42,740 nucleotides of DNA from Terriglobia bacterium (GCA_020072805.1 JAIQGC010000053.1:9058-51797), one strand, 5' to 3'. Positions 15,514-26,299 are shown, counted from the stretch's first letter. Notes: generated from the letters alone by a model not told the origin. Program-made: numbers and translations.

Positions 15514-15711
15514 ATGAACAGCAACGACAGGAAGTATGTGGATCAGCACCGGGCCGCGGCCCTGCTGCGCCTGGCGGAAAAAGATCTTTCACGGCTCTCC
15601 GGCCAAGCCGGCCTGGGCCGCACGGAAGAGAACGCCGCGGGCTCCCAAGTCTATTATAGTTACGACGACCTGCGCAGAATCTGCCAATTGACCGTCCGCC
15701 GCGTAGCCTAG
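15514..15711 (+). CDS. Small hypothetical protein
   Basis: 65 aa from ATG 15514, with TAGGGGGAACG in front as ribosome site. The sequence is helical and charged (DRKYVDQHRAAALLRLAEKDLSRLSGQAGLGRTEENAAG) with a C-terminal SYDDLRRICQLTVRRVA. No family recognised. It directly follows the barrel-like small gene, so the two may act together; this is inference from position only. Confidence 0.5.
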   Translation: MNSNDRKYVDQHRAAALLRLAEKDLSRLSGQAGLGRTEENAAGSQVYYSYDDLRRICQLTVRRVA

Positions 15712-15779
15712 CGCGGGCGAAAATTCCCTCCGCGCCCTTCCCTTGCGCGCAAATCTCCGGTGACTCTCCGCCCAGTTTT

Positions 15780-16721
15780 TTATCCCGGCCAGACGCCCGC
15801 GGTAAACGTTTTCAAGATGCGGTAGCCCAGGGACTCGTAGAGCCGGGCGGCCCGCTCGTTGGAAGACGTGACCGTGAGCGTGGCTTCATGGAATTTCATG
15901 GCGCACAGCGACTGGATGGAGGCCTGCATCAAACAGCGCCCCAGACCCTGCTTCTGATGCCCCGGCAGCACGCAGATCTGCGTGGTGTGGCCCACTCCGG
16001 GAGCAACCTCGGAATTGAGCACCACGCCCAGCAACTCCTCGCTGTCTTCCTCCCGCAGAACGAAGGAGGCGCGCGGAAGAAACTGTCCGCAGTCGGGGAG
16101 CAGAATGATGTTTTTCAGGAAGCGCAGAGCGCCGCTGCGCGAGCGGTACTGGTCGTTGATCTCCCCGTCCACATGCGCGGCATAAGCCTGGTGAATCAGA
16201 CGCGCGCAGGGTTCCAGGAAGCGGTCGCTCCAGCGCTCGGGAAGACAGGCCCGGCGCTCGGGCGCGGCAATCCGGGCGGAGCACCCGTCCAGATTCAGGA
16301 GCATGAACTGGCGGCGGTAAAGACGGAAGTGATGGCTGCGCAGGGTGCGCTCGACCGGCCCCCCGAAGGGCATCAGCTGCGTTTCGATGCGCAGCAACTG
16401 GGGAATCGCGCGCATCGACTGCAGAACGTCCTCGAGCAGCCGCTGCCCGATTTCCTCCTGCGGATAGCGCGGAGAAACGAACAGGCCGCCCACCAGGCCC
16501 TTATGCTCTTCCACGACGTAGAAGGAATAGCCCGCCAGCTCGCCGTTTTCAAACGCCGCGCATCCCGCCAGAGCCCGGGCGTCCAGAAAACGCTTGATCA
16601 GGTCCACCGCCGTGCCGTAATCCCAATGCAGTTCTTCGCGCCAGTGGCGCGCTTCTTCCCGCAGAAGCCCGTCGATCTGCACGGAAGAGACCTGCCGCAA
16701 ATCCAGGATGCGCATGGTCAT
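15780..16721 (-). CDS. GNAT-family N-acetyltransferase
   Basis: 313 aa from ATG 16721 (ATG 16715 also possible; no clear Shine-Dalgarno). The C-terminal half carries GNAT motif A (TTQICVLPGHQKQGLGRCLMQASIQSL, with Q-x-x-G-x-G for acetyl-CoA) and motif B (EATLTVTSSNERAARLYESLGYRILKTF). The N-terminal half (AFENGELAGYSFYVVEEHKGLVGGLFVSPRYPQEEIGQRLLEDVLQSM) looks like a second, weaker GNAT unit, making a double-GNAT protein. Acceptor unknown. Confidence 0.8.
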   Translation of the reverse strand: MTMRILDLRQVSSVQIDGLLREEARHWREELHWDYGTAVDLIKRFLDARALAGCAAFENGELAGYSFYVVEEHKGLVGGLFVSPRYPQEEIGQRLLEDVLQSMRAIPQLLRIETQLMPFGGPVERTLRSHHFRLYRRQFMLLNLDGCSARIAAPERRACLPERWSDRFLEPCARLIHQAYAAHVDGEINDQYRSRSGALRFLKNIILLPDCGQFLPRASFVLREEDSEELLGVVLNSEVAPGVGHTTQICVLPGHQKQGLGRCLMQASIQSLCAMKFHEATLTVTSSNERAARLYESLGYRILKTFTAGVWPG

Positions 16722-16930
16722 GGCTGGAGGGGGCACTGCACTGCCCGCCGGCGAGTATCATAGCCCATTCCCACCCGGTTTACAGGCGGGCACGGCCGCC
16801 GCAACTGCCCCCGGACGCTCCGAAAAGTTGTGCTACCATTTCATTGGAATTCACGGGGCGGCAGCCGGCGTACTGCGGAAAAGGGACGCCAGAGGGGAAG
16901 TTCGGACGCGCGAAACAGCGCACGAATGCG

Positions 16931-17896
16931 ATGGATATTCTTTCGGAACTTCTTTATCCAACACGCTGGTACATGAAGATCATCACCACGATTCTGGTGG
17001 TGTCCGTCTTCACGGTGCTGGCCACCGGTTCCATCGCCGGCTTTCTGATCTACCGTATCGTCAAACCACAGCGCACCAGCTCCGAGATCAATATGGCCAG
17101 CTTCCCGGGCCGCCCGGACACGCTGGAATTCGATGTGCCGGGACTGGGCAGGCGCGAGGGCTGGTTTTTCCCCGGTTTGCGCGGCGCGCCGACCATTATT
17201 CTCTGCCATGGGTATCAGTCGAGCCGCGGCGAACTGCTGATGCTGCTTTCCGCCCTCCAGGACCACCAGTACAATGTCTTTGTTTTTGATTTTGCCGCCC
17301 ACGGCAAGAGCGCCGGTATTACCTCGCTGGGTTTTCACGAAGCCGGCGAAGTGCGAGCTGCCGTGGCCGCCCTGGCTCAGCGCAATGATGTGGACCCCGG
17401 ACGCTTCGGCCTGTGGGGCTATAACATGGGCGCCTATGCCGCCCTGCGCGTGGCTCTGGACGACCGCCGCATTCGCACTCTCGTTCTTGATTCCGCCTAC
17501 GACCGCCCCGATCAGATGCTCACCCTGCAGATTCAGAAAACCGGGCTGGGGGGCTTCCCGCTGATGGTGCGCAGCGCGCGCTTCATGTTCCGCTGGCTGA
17601 ATCTTGACAACAGCAAAGCGCAGCCGCTTTCCAAACAGCTTCCCCGGCTTGCGGGGGTTCCAAAGCTTTTCATTCAGGCCGTGGATGAACCCGAACTGGC
17701 CCGCACCACCCAGGATCTTTTTCTGGCGGCGCCCGAGCCCCGCGACCAGGCCATCATCCCCCGCGGCAACTTCGCCGGCATGGGCGACGATGACAAGCGC
17801 GATTACGAAAACCGCGTGGTCAGCTATTTTCTGCTGCGCTTGCCGGTAACCGCCCCCCTGGCGCCCGCGCCCATCACGGTGCCCGCGGCGCACTAA
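16931..17896 (+). CDS. Membrane-anchored alpha/beta hydrolase-fold protein, nucleophile and His replaced
   Basis: 321 aa from ATG 16931. A transmembrane helix (about 17-42) is followed by an alpha/beta hydrolase of the BEM46/YqkD type: PTIILCHGYQSSRGELLMLL (oxyanion HG), VFVFDFAAHGKSAG, and FGLWGYNMGAYAALRVAL. The nucleophile elbow should be GxSxG but reads G163-Y-N165-M-G167 (codon AAC). At the C-terminus the expected catalytic His position reads RGN281F. The acidic member may be D253. With Ser and His both Asn, hydrolase activity is unlikely. Next to a Tam-like methyltransferase gene on the same strand, 39 nt on. Confidence 0.76.
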   Translation: MDILSELLYPTRWYMKIITTILVVSVFTVLATGSIAGFLIYRIVKPQRTSSEINMASFPGRPDTLEFDVPGLGRREGWFFPGLRGAPTIILCHGYQSSRGELLMLLSALQDHQYNVFVFDFAAHGKSAGITSLGFHEAGEVRAAVAALAQRNDVDPGRFGLWGYNMGAYAALRVALDDRRIRTLVLDSAYDRPDQMLTLQIQKTGLGGFPLMVRSARFMFRWLNLDNSKAQPLSKQLPRLAGVPKLFIQAVDEPELARTTQDLFLAAPEPRDQAIIPRGNFAGMGDDDKRDYENRVVSYFLLRLPVTAPLAPAPITVPAAH

Positions 17897-17935
17897 GCGC
17901 GGCTCTCGTCCCGCGCCGCAGCAGATATTCGCATC

Positions 17936-18718
17936 ATGCGCGACAGCTGGAATCCGGAAACTTACCACCGCTTCAAAAGCGAGCGCAGCCAGCCGTTTCA
18001 CGACCTCTGCGCCATGCTCGAGCCGCACCCGGGCATGCGCGCCGCCGATCTCGGCTGCGGGCCCGGGGACATGACTGTGCGCCTGCACCAGCAGCTCGCC
18101 GCCAGGGAGACCATCGGGCTCGACTCTTCCCCGAATATGCTGGCGCAGGCGCTCCCCCGCGCGGGCCAGGGGCTGAGTTTCCTGCAGGGCCGCATCGAAG
18201 AGTTCCCTCTCGAGGGCCGCTTCGACCTGATTTTTTCCAACGCCGCGCTGCAATGGCTGGAGCATCATGAAGCGCTTTTCGAACAATTCGCCGCGCGGCT
18301 GGCTCCGGGCGGACAGCTCGCCGTGCAGGTTCCCTACAACGAAGAGAGCGAATTCCACCGCGCCGCGCGCGATGTTGCCACGGAATTCCGCGAGCCACTC
18401 AAGGGCTACGTGCGGCATCTGGTGGCGCTCAGCCCGGAAGGATACGCGCACCTGCTCTACCGCCTGGGCTTCACCGAACAGCAGGTCCTGCTGCGCATCT
18501 ACCCCCATGTCATGGAATCGCTGGATGCGGTGGTGGAATGGTACCGCGGCTCGCTGCTGACGGCTTACGAAGCGCGCCTGGACGCGCCGGCCTACGAACG
18601 CTTCGTCGCACGCTACCGCGAAATCCTGCACGAACGCTACAGTGATTCGCGGCCTTTCTTCTTTCCCTTCCCGCGCATTCTGCTGTGGGGAAAAATGCCG
18701 GGTGAAGACAAACGGTAG
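17936..18718 (+). CDS. Trans-aconitate 2-methyltransferase-like SAM methyltransferase
   Basis: 260 aa from ATG 17936. Close to Tam in length and layout: WNPETYHRFKSERSQPFHDLCAML, motif I AADLGCGPGDMTVRL, TIGLDSSPNMLAQA (acidic loop), FDLIFSNAALQWLEHHEALFEQFAARLAPGGQLAVQVP. The Tam-type C-terminus follows: YRGSLLTAYEARLDAP...FFFPFPRILLWGKMP. Known role of Tam: methylates trans-aconitate, the spontaneous isomer that inhibits aconitase. Substrate assignment rests on overall resemblance. Confidence 0.82.
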   Translation: MRDSWNPETYHRFKSERSQPFHDLCAMLEPHPGMRAADLGCGPGDMTVRLHQQLAARETIGLDSSPNMLAQALPRAGQGLSFLQGRIEEFPLEGRFDLIFSNAALQWLEHHEALFEQFAARLAPGGQLAVQVPYNEESEFHRAARDVATEFREPLKGYVRHLVALSPEGYAHLLYRLGFTEQQVLLRIYPHVMESLDAVVEWYRGSLLTAYEARLDAPAYERFVARYREILHERYSDSRPFFFPFPRILLWGKMPGEDKR

Positions 18719-18737
18719 TTCTCCGCCGGCCGCCGCT

Positions 18738-20375
18738 CTATTTCTTTTCCATCGGCGCGATCCGTACCAGTTGGGCCTTTTCGGAAAGCGAATCCAGTTC
18801 CGCATAAGGAACGCCCGAACGGCGAAGCGCCTCTAATCCTTCTTTGGAGACAAACACATAGCCCGGTGCCGCACCAGCGAGGTCATATTCCGGCAGTTCG
18901 GCGCGCAGATAATAGTTGAGTCCGTAGTGCCAGGCACGGTTCAGCCTGAACACGGCCACCCGGCTATTGGCATCCGGACGGACGGAAAACGTCTGTGCGG
19001 CAGTACGAGAGGAGAGTGTCCAGTCCAGCCGGGGCAACACCAGGCGGTTGGCCGAGGTAACGCAGAGAACCGCGCAGCCGATGCCTGCAAGAAGCAAAGC
19101 CGCGGGACGCCGCGTAAACGTAAAGAAGCCGACCAGCCCAAGAAGAAAAAGAAGAAACGCGCCGCAGCCGATGGCGATGATTCCTGAATGTGCCGGATAA
19201 AGATAATACAGCGCCAGGGCCAGGGCCGCGGCGGCGCCAAAAACGGGAGCCAGGATCGCGCCAAGCATGCGGTAGCGCGAGCGATGCTCCTCCGCGGTCA
19301 AGAGCTCCGCCAGGTAAACCGCGCCGAGAGCCGCGGCAGGGGGAATCGCGGGGAGAATGTATCCGGGGAGTTTGGATTTGGAGAGCGTGAAGAAGAAAAG
19401 AGGAAACAGCGTCCAGGTGGAAAGAAAAACGATAGAGGGAGAGAGGGTCTCCTTGTCGAGGATCTTTCGAATGAGCGATGCGCCGGAGACGAGGGAAATG
19501 ACCGCCCAGGGAAGCAGAGCAATGAAAAAAATGGGCGCGTAATACCAGAAAGGCTGCTGGTGCTGAAATTCAGGCGTGAGGAAGCGCTTGAAATTGTGTT
19601 CGATGATGAACACACGGATGAAATCGGGATTGCGCCGCGCGCAAAGGACGTACCAGGGCAAGGCCGTGGCGAAAAATGAGGCCAGCGCCGCCGGATGAAA
19701 GAGCCGGAAAGCGTCCCGCCATCGCTTGGTAAAAACGGCCCAGAAAAAGACTGCGCCGCCGGAGAGAATCACGGCCGCAGGACCCTTGGCCAGCACGGCA
19801 GCGCCGAGAAAGAAACCGAAAGCGAGCAGGGCCAGCCAGTGCTTCATTTTGGACACTTCCCTTCCGGCCGCGGCTTCCCCGCCCTGGCTGACATCAAGGC
19901 GCAGCACCACAGCCGCGGCCACCATGGCGACAGTCAGCATGCCGCTGAAAGGCATATCCGTGGCGGCGGCGTGGGAGAAACCGATCATGCCCGCGCTCGA
20001 GGGCAGCAGGAGAAGCAGCCAGCGCGCGGTCACCGCCCCGTAGGGACGCCAGGCAAGCCACGCCAGCGCCAGCGTAGCCAGCAGCGCGCAAATCGCCGAA
20101 GGCAGCCGCGCCGCGGCGTCATTCACACCGAAAATCCTGAAGCTGATTGCCGCGCCCCAGTAGTACAGCGGCGGCTTTTCAAACCATGGCTTTCCGTAGA
20201 GCCGCGGCGTGACCCAATCGCCCGTGTCCGCCATGCTGCGGGCAATCCAGGCGTAGCGCGGCTCGTCCGGCCCGGTGAGGCCGATGGCGCCCAGGCTGCT
20301 GAAATAGCAGACGTAGAGCGTGGCGGCGATGAGCGCGGCCCAGGCAAGCGCCCGCGCGCCGAAATTCGCGTCCTG
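18738..20375 (-). CDS. Glycosyltransferase family 39 (ArnT/PMT-like) integral membrane protein, start uncertain
   Basis: About 545 aa. The conserved GT-C motif TGPDEPRYAWIARSM (with DE as catalytic acidic pair) is followed by GDWVTPRLYGKPWFEKPPLYYW and many hydrophobic helices. It matches ArnT-like transferases that move a sugar from undecaprenyl phosphate onto lipid A or glycans at the periplasmic side. A soluble C-terminal domain starts near TAAQTFSVRPDANSRVAVFRLN. No ATG, GTG or TTG occurs in frame between the acs stop (20377-20379) and the first motif. The nearest in-frame start, 20558, overlaps acs by 182 nt. I begin the call just after the acs stop. Confidence 0.78.
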   Translation of the reverse strand, partial: QDANFGARALAWAALIAATLYVCYFSSLGAIGLTGPDEPRYAWIARSMADTGDWVTPRLYGKPWFEKPPLYYWGAAISFRIFGVNDAAARLPSAICALLATLALAWLAWRPYGAVTARWLLLLLPSSAGMIGFSHAAATDMPFSGMLTVAMVAAAVVLRLDVSQGGEAAAGREVSKMKHWLALLAFGFFLGAAVLAKGPAAVILSGGAVFFWAVFTKRWRDAFRLFHPAALASFFATALPWYVLCARRNPDFIRVFIIEHNFKRFLTPEFQHQQPFWYYAPIFFIALLPWAVISLVSGASLIRKILDKETLSPSIVFLSTWTLFPLFFFTLSKSKLPGYILPAIPPAAALGAVYLAELLTAEEHRSRYRMLGAILAPVFGAAAALALALYYLYPAHSGIIAIGCGAFLLFLLGLVGFFTFTRRPAALLLAGIGCAVLCVTSANRLVLPRLDWTLSSRTAAQTFSVRPDANSRVAVFRLNRAWHYGLNYYLRAELPEYDLAGAAPGYVFVSKEGLEALRRSGVPYAELDSLSEKAQLVRIAPMEKK

Positions 20376-20376
20376 G

Positions 20377-22329
<1,953 letters not shown>

Positions 22330-22372
22330 GCGGCCTCCAAGAGGTTTAGGCTGTGTGCCAAGACTGCACAAT

Positions 22373-22401
22373 AAGGTACGCAGCCCGCGCGTTGCGGTCA
22401 A
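22373..22401 (-). promoter_or_regulatory. Sigma70-type promoter for acs
   Basis: On the minus strand TTGACC (complement of 22396-22401), 17 nt, TACCTT (complement of 22373-22378). Expected start near 22366, giving a leader of about 37 nt. The region is shared with the divergent ECF sigma gene at 22498. Confidence 0.58.
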
Positions 22402-22497
22402 GTCCTTGCAAAGAAGGAAGATAATAGCACAGGCGCTTCGCGGGAACTTTTTCCGCCTTTCCGGGTAAGTAACTAAAGAGCGCAACGGACCGTCTTA

Positions 22498-23118
22498 ATG
22501 GGAACGATGCCAACGGCACAGAATCCACCGGAAGACGATCTGCTGCGGCGGGCGGCGCGCGGCGAGGAAGCCGCCTTTGTGCAGATCTACCGCGCGCACC
22601 AGGCCACGCTCTACCGTTTCGCCCTGCGCATGACCGGCAGCGCGTGGAACGCCGAGGAGATCGTGCAGGAATCATTCATGGCGCTATTGCGCAACGCGGA
22701 ACGCTACGACGCCTCGCGCGGCGAACTTGGCGCGTTTCTCTTCGGCATGGCCCGCAACTTCGTGCGCAAACGCACCGCGCGCGGGCCCGCCGAACTGCCC
22801 TTCGCGGACGACGGCGAGCTGCCCTTTGGAACCAGCGCGGCGGCGCATGCCGGAGCGCGCGGCGGGGTCAGTCCCGCCGAGCTAGCCGAACAAACCCAGC
22901 GCATCGAGCAAGTGCGCCGCGCCGTGCTGGAATTGCCCGAGGAATTTCGCGAAGCCGTGGCGCTGTGCGACCTCGAAGAGATGAGTTACGAGGAAGCCGC
23001 AAAACTTTTGGACTGCCCCATCGGAACCATCCGTTCACGGCTGCACCGCGGGCGCGCCCTGCTGGCGGCGCAATTGGAAATTCTGCGCGAGCGGCCGCGC
23101 AAGGTGGTGAATCGATGA
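22498..23118 (+). CDS. ECF RNA polymerase sigma factor
   Basis: 206 aa from ATG 22498 (ATG 22507 also possible). Region 2: EEAAFVQIYRAHQATLYRFALRMTGSAWNAEEIVQESFMALLRN, with the -10-melting FGMARNFVRKR. Region 4: RRAVLELPEEFREAVALCDLEEMSYEEAAKLLDCPIGTIRSRLHRGRALLAAQL, a typical RpoE-like HTH. A Gly/Ala linker (about 100-125) joins them. Its stop overlaps the start of the zinc anti-sigma gene (ATGA), a standard regulatory pair. The stimulus is not known. Confidence 0.92.
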   Translation: MGTMPTAQNPPEDDLLRRAARGEEAAFVQIYRAHQATLYRFALRMTGSAWNAEEIVQESFMALLRNAERYDASRGELGAFLFGMARNFVRKRTARGPAELPFADDGELPFGTSAAAHAGARGGVSPAELAEQTQRIEQVRRAVLELPEEFREAVALCDLEEMSYEEAAKLLDCPIGTIRSRLHRGRALLAAQLEILRERPRKVVNR

Positions 23119-23774
23119 ACGGAAACGAGAAAGCCATGAGCTGCGAAGAGTTGCAAAAACTGGCCATGAACGGCAAACAGCCCGGGGGCGCGGCCAACGA
23201 CGCCGAACACGCCGCCTGGGAAGCGCATCTCGCGCACTGCGCCAGCTGCGCCGCCTATCAGGAAACGCAGCTCGAATTGCGCACCCGCCTGCGCGAACTC
23301 GCCGCGGAAACCGCCGCCGAGCAGGCGCCTTGGCGCATCGAGGCGCTTCTGCGCCGCGAAGTCGCCGCCCTTGGCCCGCGCAAAGAATCGCCGTGGAACC
23401 GCCGCGGGCTGGCCCTCGCCGTCCTGGCCGCAGCCGCCGTATTGGTCGCGGCGGTCGTGCTGCGCCAATCGTCGCAGCCCGTTGCGCCGGTGGCCGGCGT
23501 GCAGCCACCTCCATCCATCGGGGCGCCGCCCGAAATTTCCGATTCCGCCGAAGCGGCGGCGGAAAACGCCACCGCCGCTGGCGACTTCGTCCTGCTTCCC
23601 GGCGGCATTCCCGACGACGGAGATGATTCCGCCATCCTGCGCGTGCGCCTGCAGCGCGCCGACCTCGGCTCGATGGGCATGCCGGTGAACGAAGAGGCTT
23701 CGGGCGAGTGGGTGCTGGTGGATCTGCTGGTCAGCGCGGATGGGCAGCCGCAGGCTGTGCGCCTGCTGCGCTGA
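23115..23774 (+). CDS. Zinc-finger anti-sigma factor (membrane-bound)
   Basis: 219 aa from ATG 23115. The cytoplasmic ZAS motif is H38-x3-C42-x2-C45 (HLAHCASC), typical of zinc-binding anti-sigma domains. A transmembrane helix follows (about 98-116, LALAVLAAAAVLVAAVVL), then a Pro/Ala linker and a periplasmic part ending in VLVDLLVSADGQPQAVRLLR. The last segment resembles the short periplasmic sensor tails seen in ECF partners. It should hold the ECF factor encoded just upstream. Confidence 0.86.
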   Translation: MNGNEKAMSCEELQKLAMNGKQPGGAANDAEHAAWEAHLAHCASCAAYQETQLELRTRLRELAAETAAEQAPWRIEALLRREVAALGPRKESPWNRRGLALAVLAAAAVLVAAVVLRQSSQPVAPVAGVQPPPSIGAPPEISDSAEAAAENATAAGDFVLLPGGIPDDGDDSAILRVRLQRADLGSMGMPVNEEASGEWVLVDLLVSADGQPQAVRLLR

Positions 23775-23871
23775 AGGCCCGGCAAGAATTTTGCTGAGCC
23801 GGCCGCTTTGCGGCTGCTCAGCATGAAGAAGCAAATCAGCGCATCAGGAGAGAAGAGGAGGAATCACGAAA

Positions 23872-24888
23872 ATGCCACACAAGAACTGGCTGTCTCTGTT
23901 ATTTGCCGCGGTGCTGGTAACCGCTGCCGCTGCTCAGCAGCCGCCCCCGGCCGGCAATGATCAAAATCCCCGGCCAGCCGGTGCCGATATGCAGGAAGGT
24001 CCCCGGCAAGGCCCGCCCATGGAGGGCGGAATGCACGGCGACCCCATGGGCGAACAGATGGATGCCGAAATGCCCGGCGAAGAGATGGAAGTGCTGGGCT
24101 TCGGCGAAGCTCCCGGCGATGGCGCCGTAAAGAGCGTCCCCTACTCCGCCAAAGCGCTCACCGAAAGAACGCACGTGCTCGGCGACGGAAACCGCATTCA
24201 CAGGACCACCGAATCGGCCGTCTACCGCGATGGCCAGGGCCGCTTCCGCCGCGAATTCACTCTGCCCGCCGGGGGGCCGATGAACGACTCCGGCAAGCCC
24301 CGCTCCTTTATCGTGATTCGCGATCCGGGCGCCGGAACCGGTTTCCTCCTTATTCCTGAACGCAAGATCGCCCGCAAGCTGCCCGCGCGAATGCAGGAAA
24401 GACGCGCAGAAGGTCGAGAGCGATTTCAGGAGATGCGCAAGAAGATGGAAGCTTCCGGCGAGGTCAAGACCGAATCGCTGGGAACGAAAACCATTGCCGG
24501 AGTGCCCGCCGAAGGCAAGCGCATCACCCGCGTAATTCCCGCCGGAAAGATCGGCAACGAAAAAGCCATCGAGATCACCAACGAAGTCTGGTACTCGAAG
24601 GAACTCCATGCCGTGGTGCTGCTCAAGCGCAACGACCCGCGCAACGGCTCCACCACCTATCAACTCACGGACATCCAGCGCAAGGAACCCGACGCTAAGC
24701 TTTTCCAGGTGCCTTCCGACTACAAAATAAGAGAAGGCATGGACGGTCGCATGGGCCGCTTTGGCGGACGCGGACAGCGTGGCGGCATGGGTGGCCGGCG
24801 CGGTCATCGGGGAGGCATGGGCGGCCCGATGGGAGGCGACCAGCGGCCTGGACCGGACCAGCAACAGCCGCCGGACCAGAACCTCTAA
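23872..24888 (+). CDS. Secreted Met/Gly-rich protein with RseB/LolA-like core, ECF-linked
   Basis: 338 aa. A signal peptide ends near AAAAQQ (about 20). Residues about 38-75 are Met/Glu/Gly-rich (MEGGMHGDPMGEQMDAEMPGEEME). The core contains GAGTGFLLIPERKIARKLPARMQERR, then ESLGTKTIAGVPAEGKRITRVIPAGKIGNEKAIEITNEVWYSKELHAVVLLKRNDPRNGSTTYQLTDIQRKEPDAKLFQVPSDYKI. I recall this block as common in Acidobacteria-type secreted proteins and similar to outer-membrane lipoprotein-sorting or RseB folds. The C-terminal 50 residues are RGG/GGM-rich. It lies 97 nt after the anti-sigma gene and may be the envelope sensor of that pair. Exact function unknown. Confidence 0.72.
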   Translation: MPHKNWLSLLFAAVLVTAAAAQQPPPAGNDQNPRPAGADMQEGPRQGPPMEGGMHGDPMGEQMDAEMPGEEMEVLGFGEAPGDGAVKSVPYSAKALTERTHVLGDGNRIHRTTESAVYRDGQGRFRREFTLPAGGPMNDSGKPRSFIVIRDPGAGTGFLLIPERKIARKLPARMQERRAEGRERFQEMRKKMEASGEVKTESLGTKTIAGVPAEGKRITRVIPAGKIGNEKAIEITNEVWYSKELHAVVLLKRNDPRNGSTTYQLTDIQRKEPDAKLFQVPSDYKIREGMDGRMGRFGGRGQRGGMGGRRGHRGGMGGPMGGDQRPGPDQQQPPDQNL

Positions 24889-24914
24889 CCAGCAACGCGA
24901 TGATCTTCTCTCCT

Positions 24915-24976
24915 GAAGACATCAGCGCCCTTTCCGCACTTGCCCCTGTTCTCGCGGAAAGGGCGCTGATGTCTTC
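24915..24976. repeat. Perfect 23-bp inverted repeat between convergent genes
   Basis: Arms 24915-24937 and 24954-24976 are exact reverse complements with a 16-nt loop (24938-24953). Neither side is followed by a T tract in the direction of transcription, so it is not a canonical intrinsic terminator. It could still act as a bidirectional stop or an RNase III target between the 24888 and 25002 gene ends. Confidence 0.8.
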
Positions 24977-25001
24977 GCTGAGATAAAAAACAGACTTGGC
25001 G

Positions 25002-26294
25002 CTAGCGCAGCGCGCGATCCAGCAGTTCCACCACATGCAGCACTTCCTGCCCCGTGCCGTGCAACTCCGCCCCCGCGCGCAATTGCAGCAAACAGCCGGG
25101 GTTGGCCGTAACGATCACCTGGGCCTTCGTTTGGGCCGCGTACTGCATCTTTTCCGCCAGCAGCTCCAGCGACGCTTCCGTCTGCGTCACGTTGTAGACT
25201 CCTGCCGAGCCGCAGCAGATTTCTCCGTAGGGCAACTCAACGAATTCCACGCCGGGAATGGCGCGCAGGAGTTCGCGCGGCGCGTCCTTCACTTTTTGTC
25301 CGTGCAGCAGGTGGCAGGAGTCTTGATAGGTGACGCGCAGCGGGAACGCTTTCAGCGGTGCGGCCAGGCCCAGCCCGGCCAGAAATTCGGTGACGTCGCG
25401 CATCTTCTTGCGGAAAGCCAGCGCTTGCGCGTGCTCCGGCTCCTGCTCCGAGAAAAGATTCTCGTACTCCTTGAGCGTTGAGCCGCAGCCCGCCGCGTTG
25501 GTCACCACCGCGTCAAACTCACCAGCGGCAAACGCCGCCAGATTTTTTCTCGCGAGGTCGCGAGCCACCTCGCGCACCCCCGCATGCGCGGCCAAGGCTC
25601 CGCAGCACAACTGCCCCTGCGGAAGCACCACTTCGCAGCCGTTGGCTGTCAGCACGCGAATCGTGGCTTCGTTCAACTGCGCAAACGTAACCTGCGCGAC
25701 GCAGCCGGCAAACAGGGCCACGCGAGCGCGGCGCGGTCCCTGCGCGGGAAAGACTTTTCCCAACTGGTCGAAGAAAAATCGGTCGTCCACGCGTGGCAGT
25801 AGCTTTTCCCGCCCCGCCTGCCCCAGCAGCCGCAACACCCCGCTCTTGCGCGCAAACCACTGCAATCCGCTACGCTGGTAGAGCCACACCAGACGCGCCA
25901 CGGCGGCAATTCGCCTGGGGAACGGCAGCAGGCGCTTGTAGACCAGATTGCGCGCGATGCGCGTGGCCAGCGGCCGGCGGTAGTCCACCTCGATGCGCGC
26001 GCGCGCATGATCCACCAGCGCGCCGTAGCCCACGCCCGCGGGGCAGGCCGTCTCGCACGCCCGGCACACCAGGCACTGGTCAATGTGCTTCACGAAGACG
26101 TCGCCGGCTTCGATCTTTCCCTGATCCACCAGGATCATTTGCCGGATGCGCCCGCGCGGCGAATCCGCCTCCAGCTTCCACAAGCGGTAGGTCGGGCAAT
26201 GGTTCAGGCACAGCCCGCAGTGCGTGCACAGCGCGTAGTCTTCATACCGCGGAATTTTTCCCGAAATTTGCACTGTCTTCTCTTGCGGGTCCAT
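25002..26294 (-). CDS. glcF: Glycolate oxidase iron-sulfur subunit (GlcF)
   Basis: 430 aa from ATG 26294. Two 4Fe-4S motifs (CTHCGLCLNHCP and CLVCRACETACP) are followed by two CCG-domain repeats: GCVAQVTF...GQLCCGALAAHAG and DSCHLLHGQKV...EICCGSAGVYNV. This is the GlcF/LutA-type arrangement. Known role: passes electrons from the flavin subunit to the quinone pool when glycolate is oxidised to glyoxylate. It is last in the glcD-glcE-glcF operon, starting 5 nt after glcE ends. Confidence 0.9.
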   Translation of the reverse strand: MDPQEKTVQISGKIPRYEDYALCTHCGLCLNHCPTYRLWKLEADSPRGRIRQMILVDQGKIEAGDVFVKHIDQCLVCRACETACPAGVGYGALVDHARARIEVDYRRPLATRIARNLVYKRLLPFPRRIAAVARLVWLYQRSGLQWFARKSGVLRLLGQAGREKLLPRVDDRFFFDQLGKVFPAQGPRRARVALFAGCVAQVTFAQLNEATIRVLTANGCEVVLPQGQLCCGALAAHAGVREVARDLARKNLAAFAAGEFDAVVTNAAGCGSTLKEYENLFSEQEPEHAQALAFRKKMRDVTEFLAGLGLAAPLKAFPLRVTYQDSCHLLHGQKVKDAPRELLRAIPGVEFVELPYGEICCGSAGVYNVTQTEASLELLAEKMQYAAQTKAQVIVTANPGCLLQLRAGAELHGTGQEVLHVVELLDRALR

Positions 26295-26299
26295 GCGGC

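Noticed and set aside
16841-18805. Minus-strand open frame of 654 codons
   Set aside because: Antisense to the alpha/beta hydrolase and Tam-like genes, whose motifs are clear.
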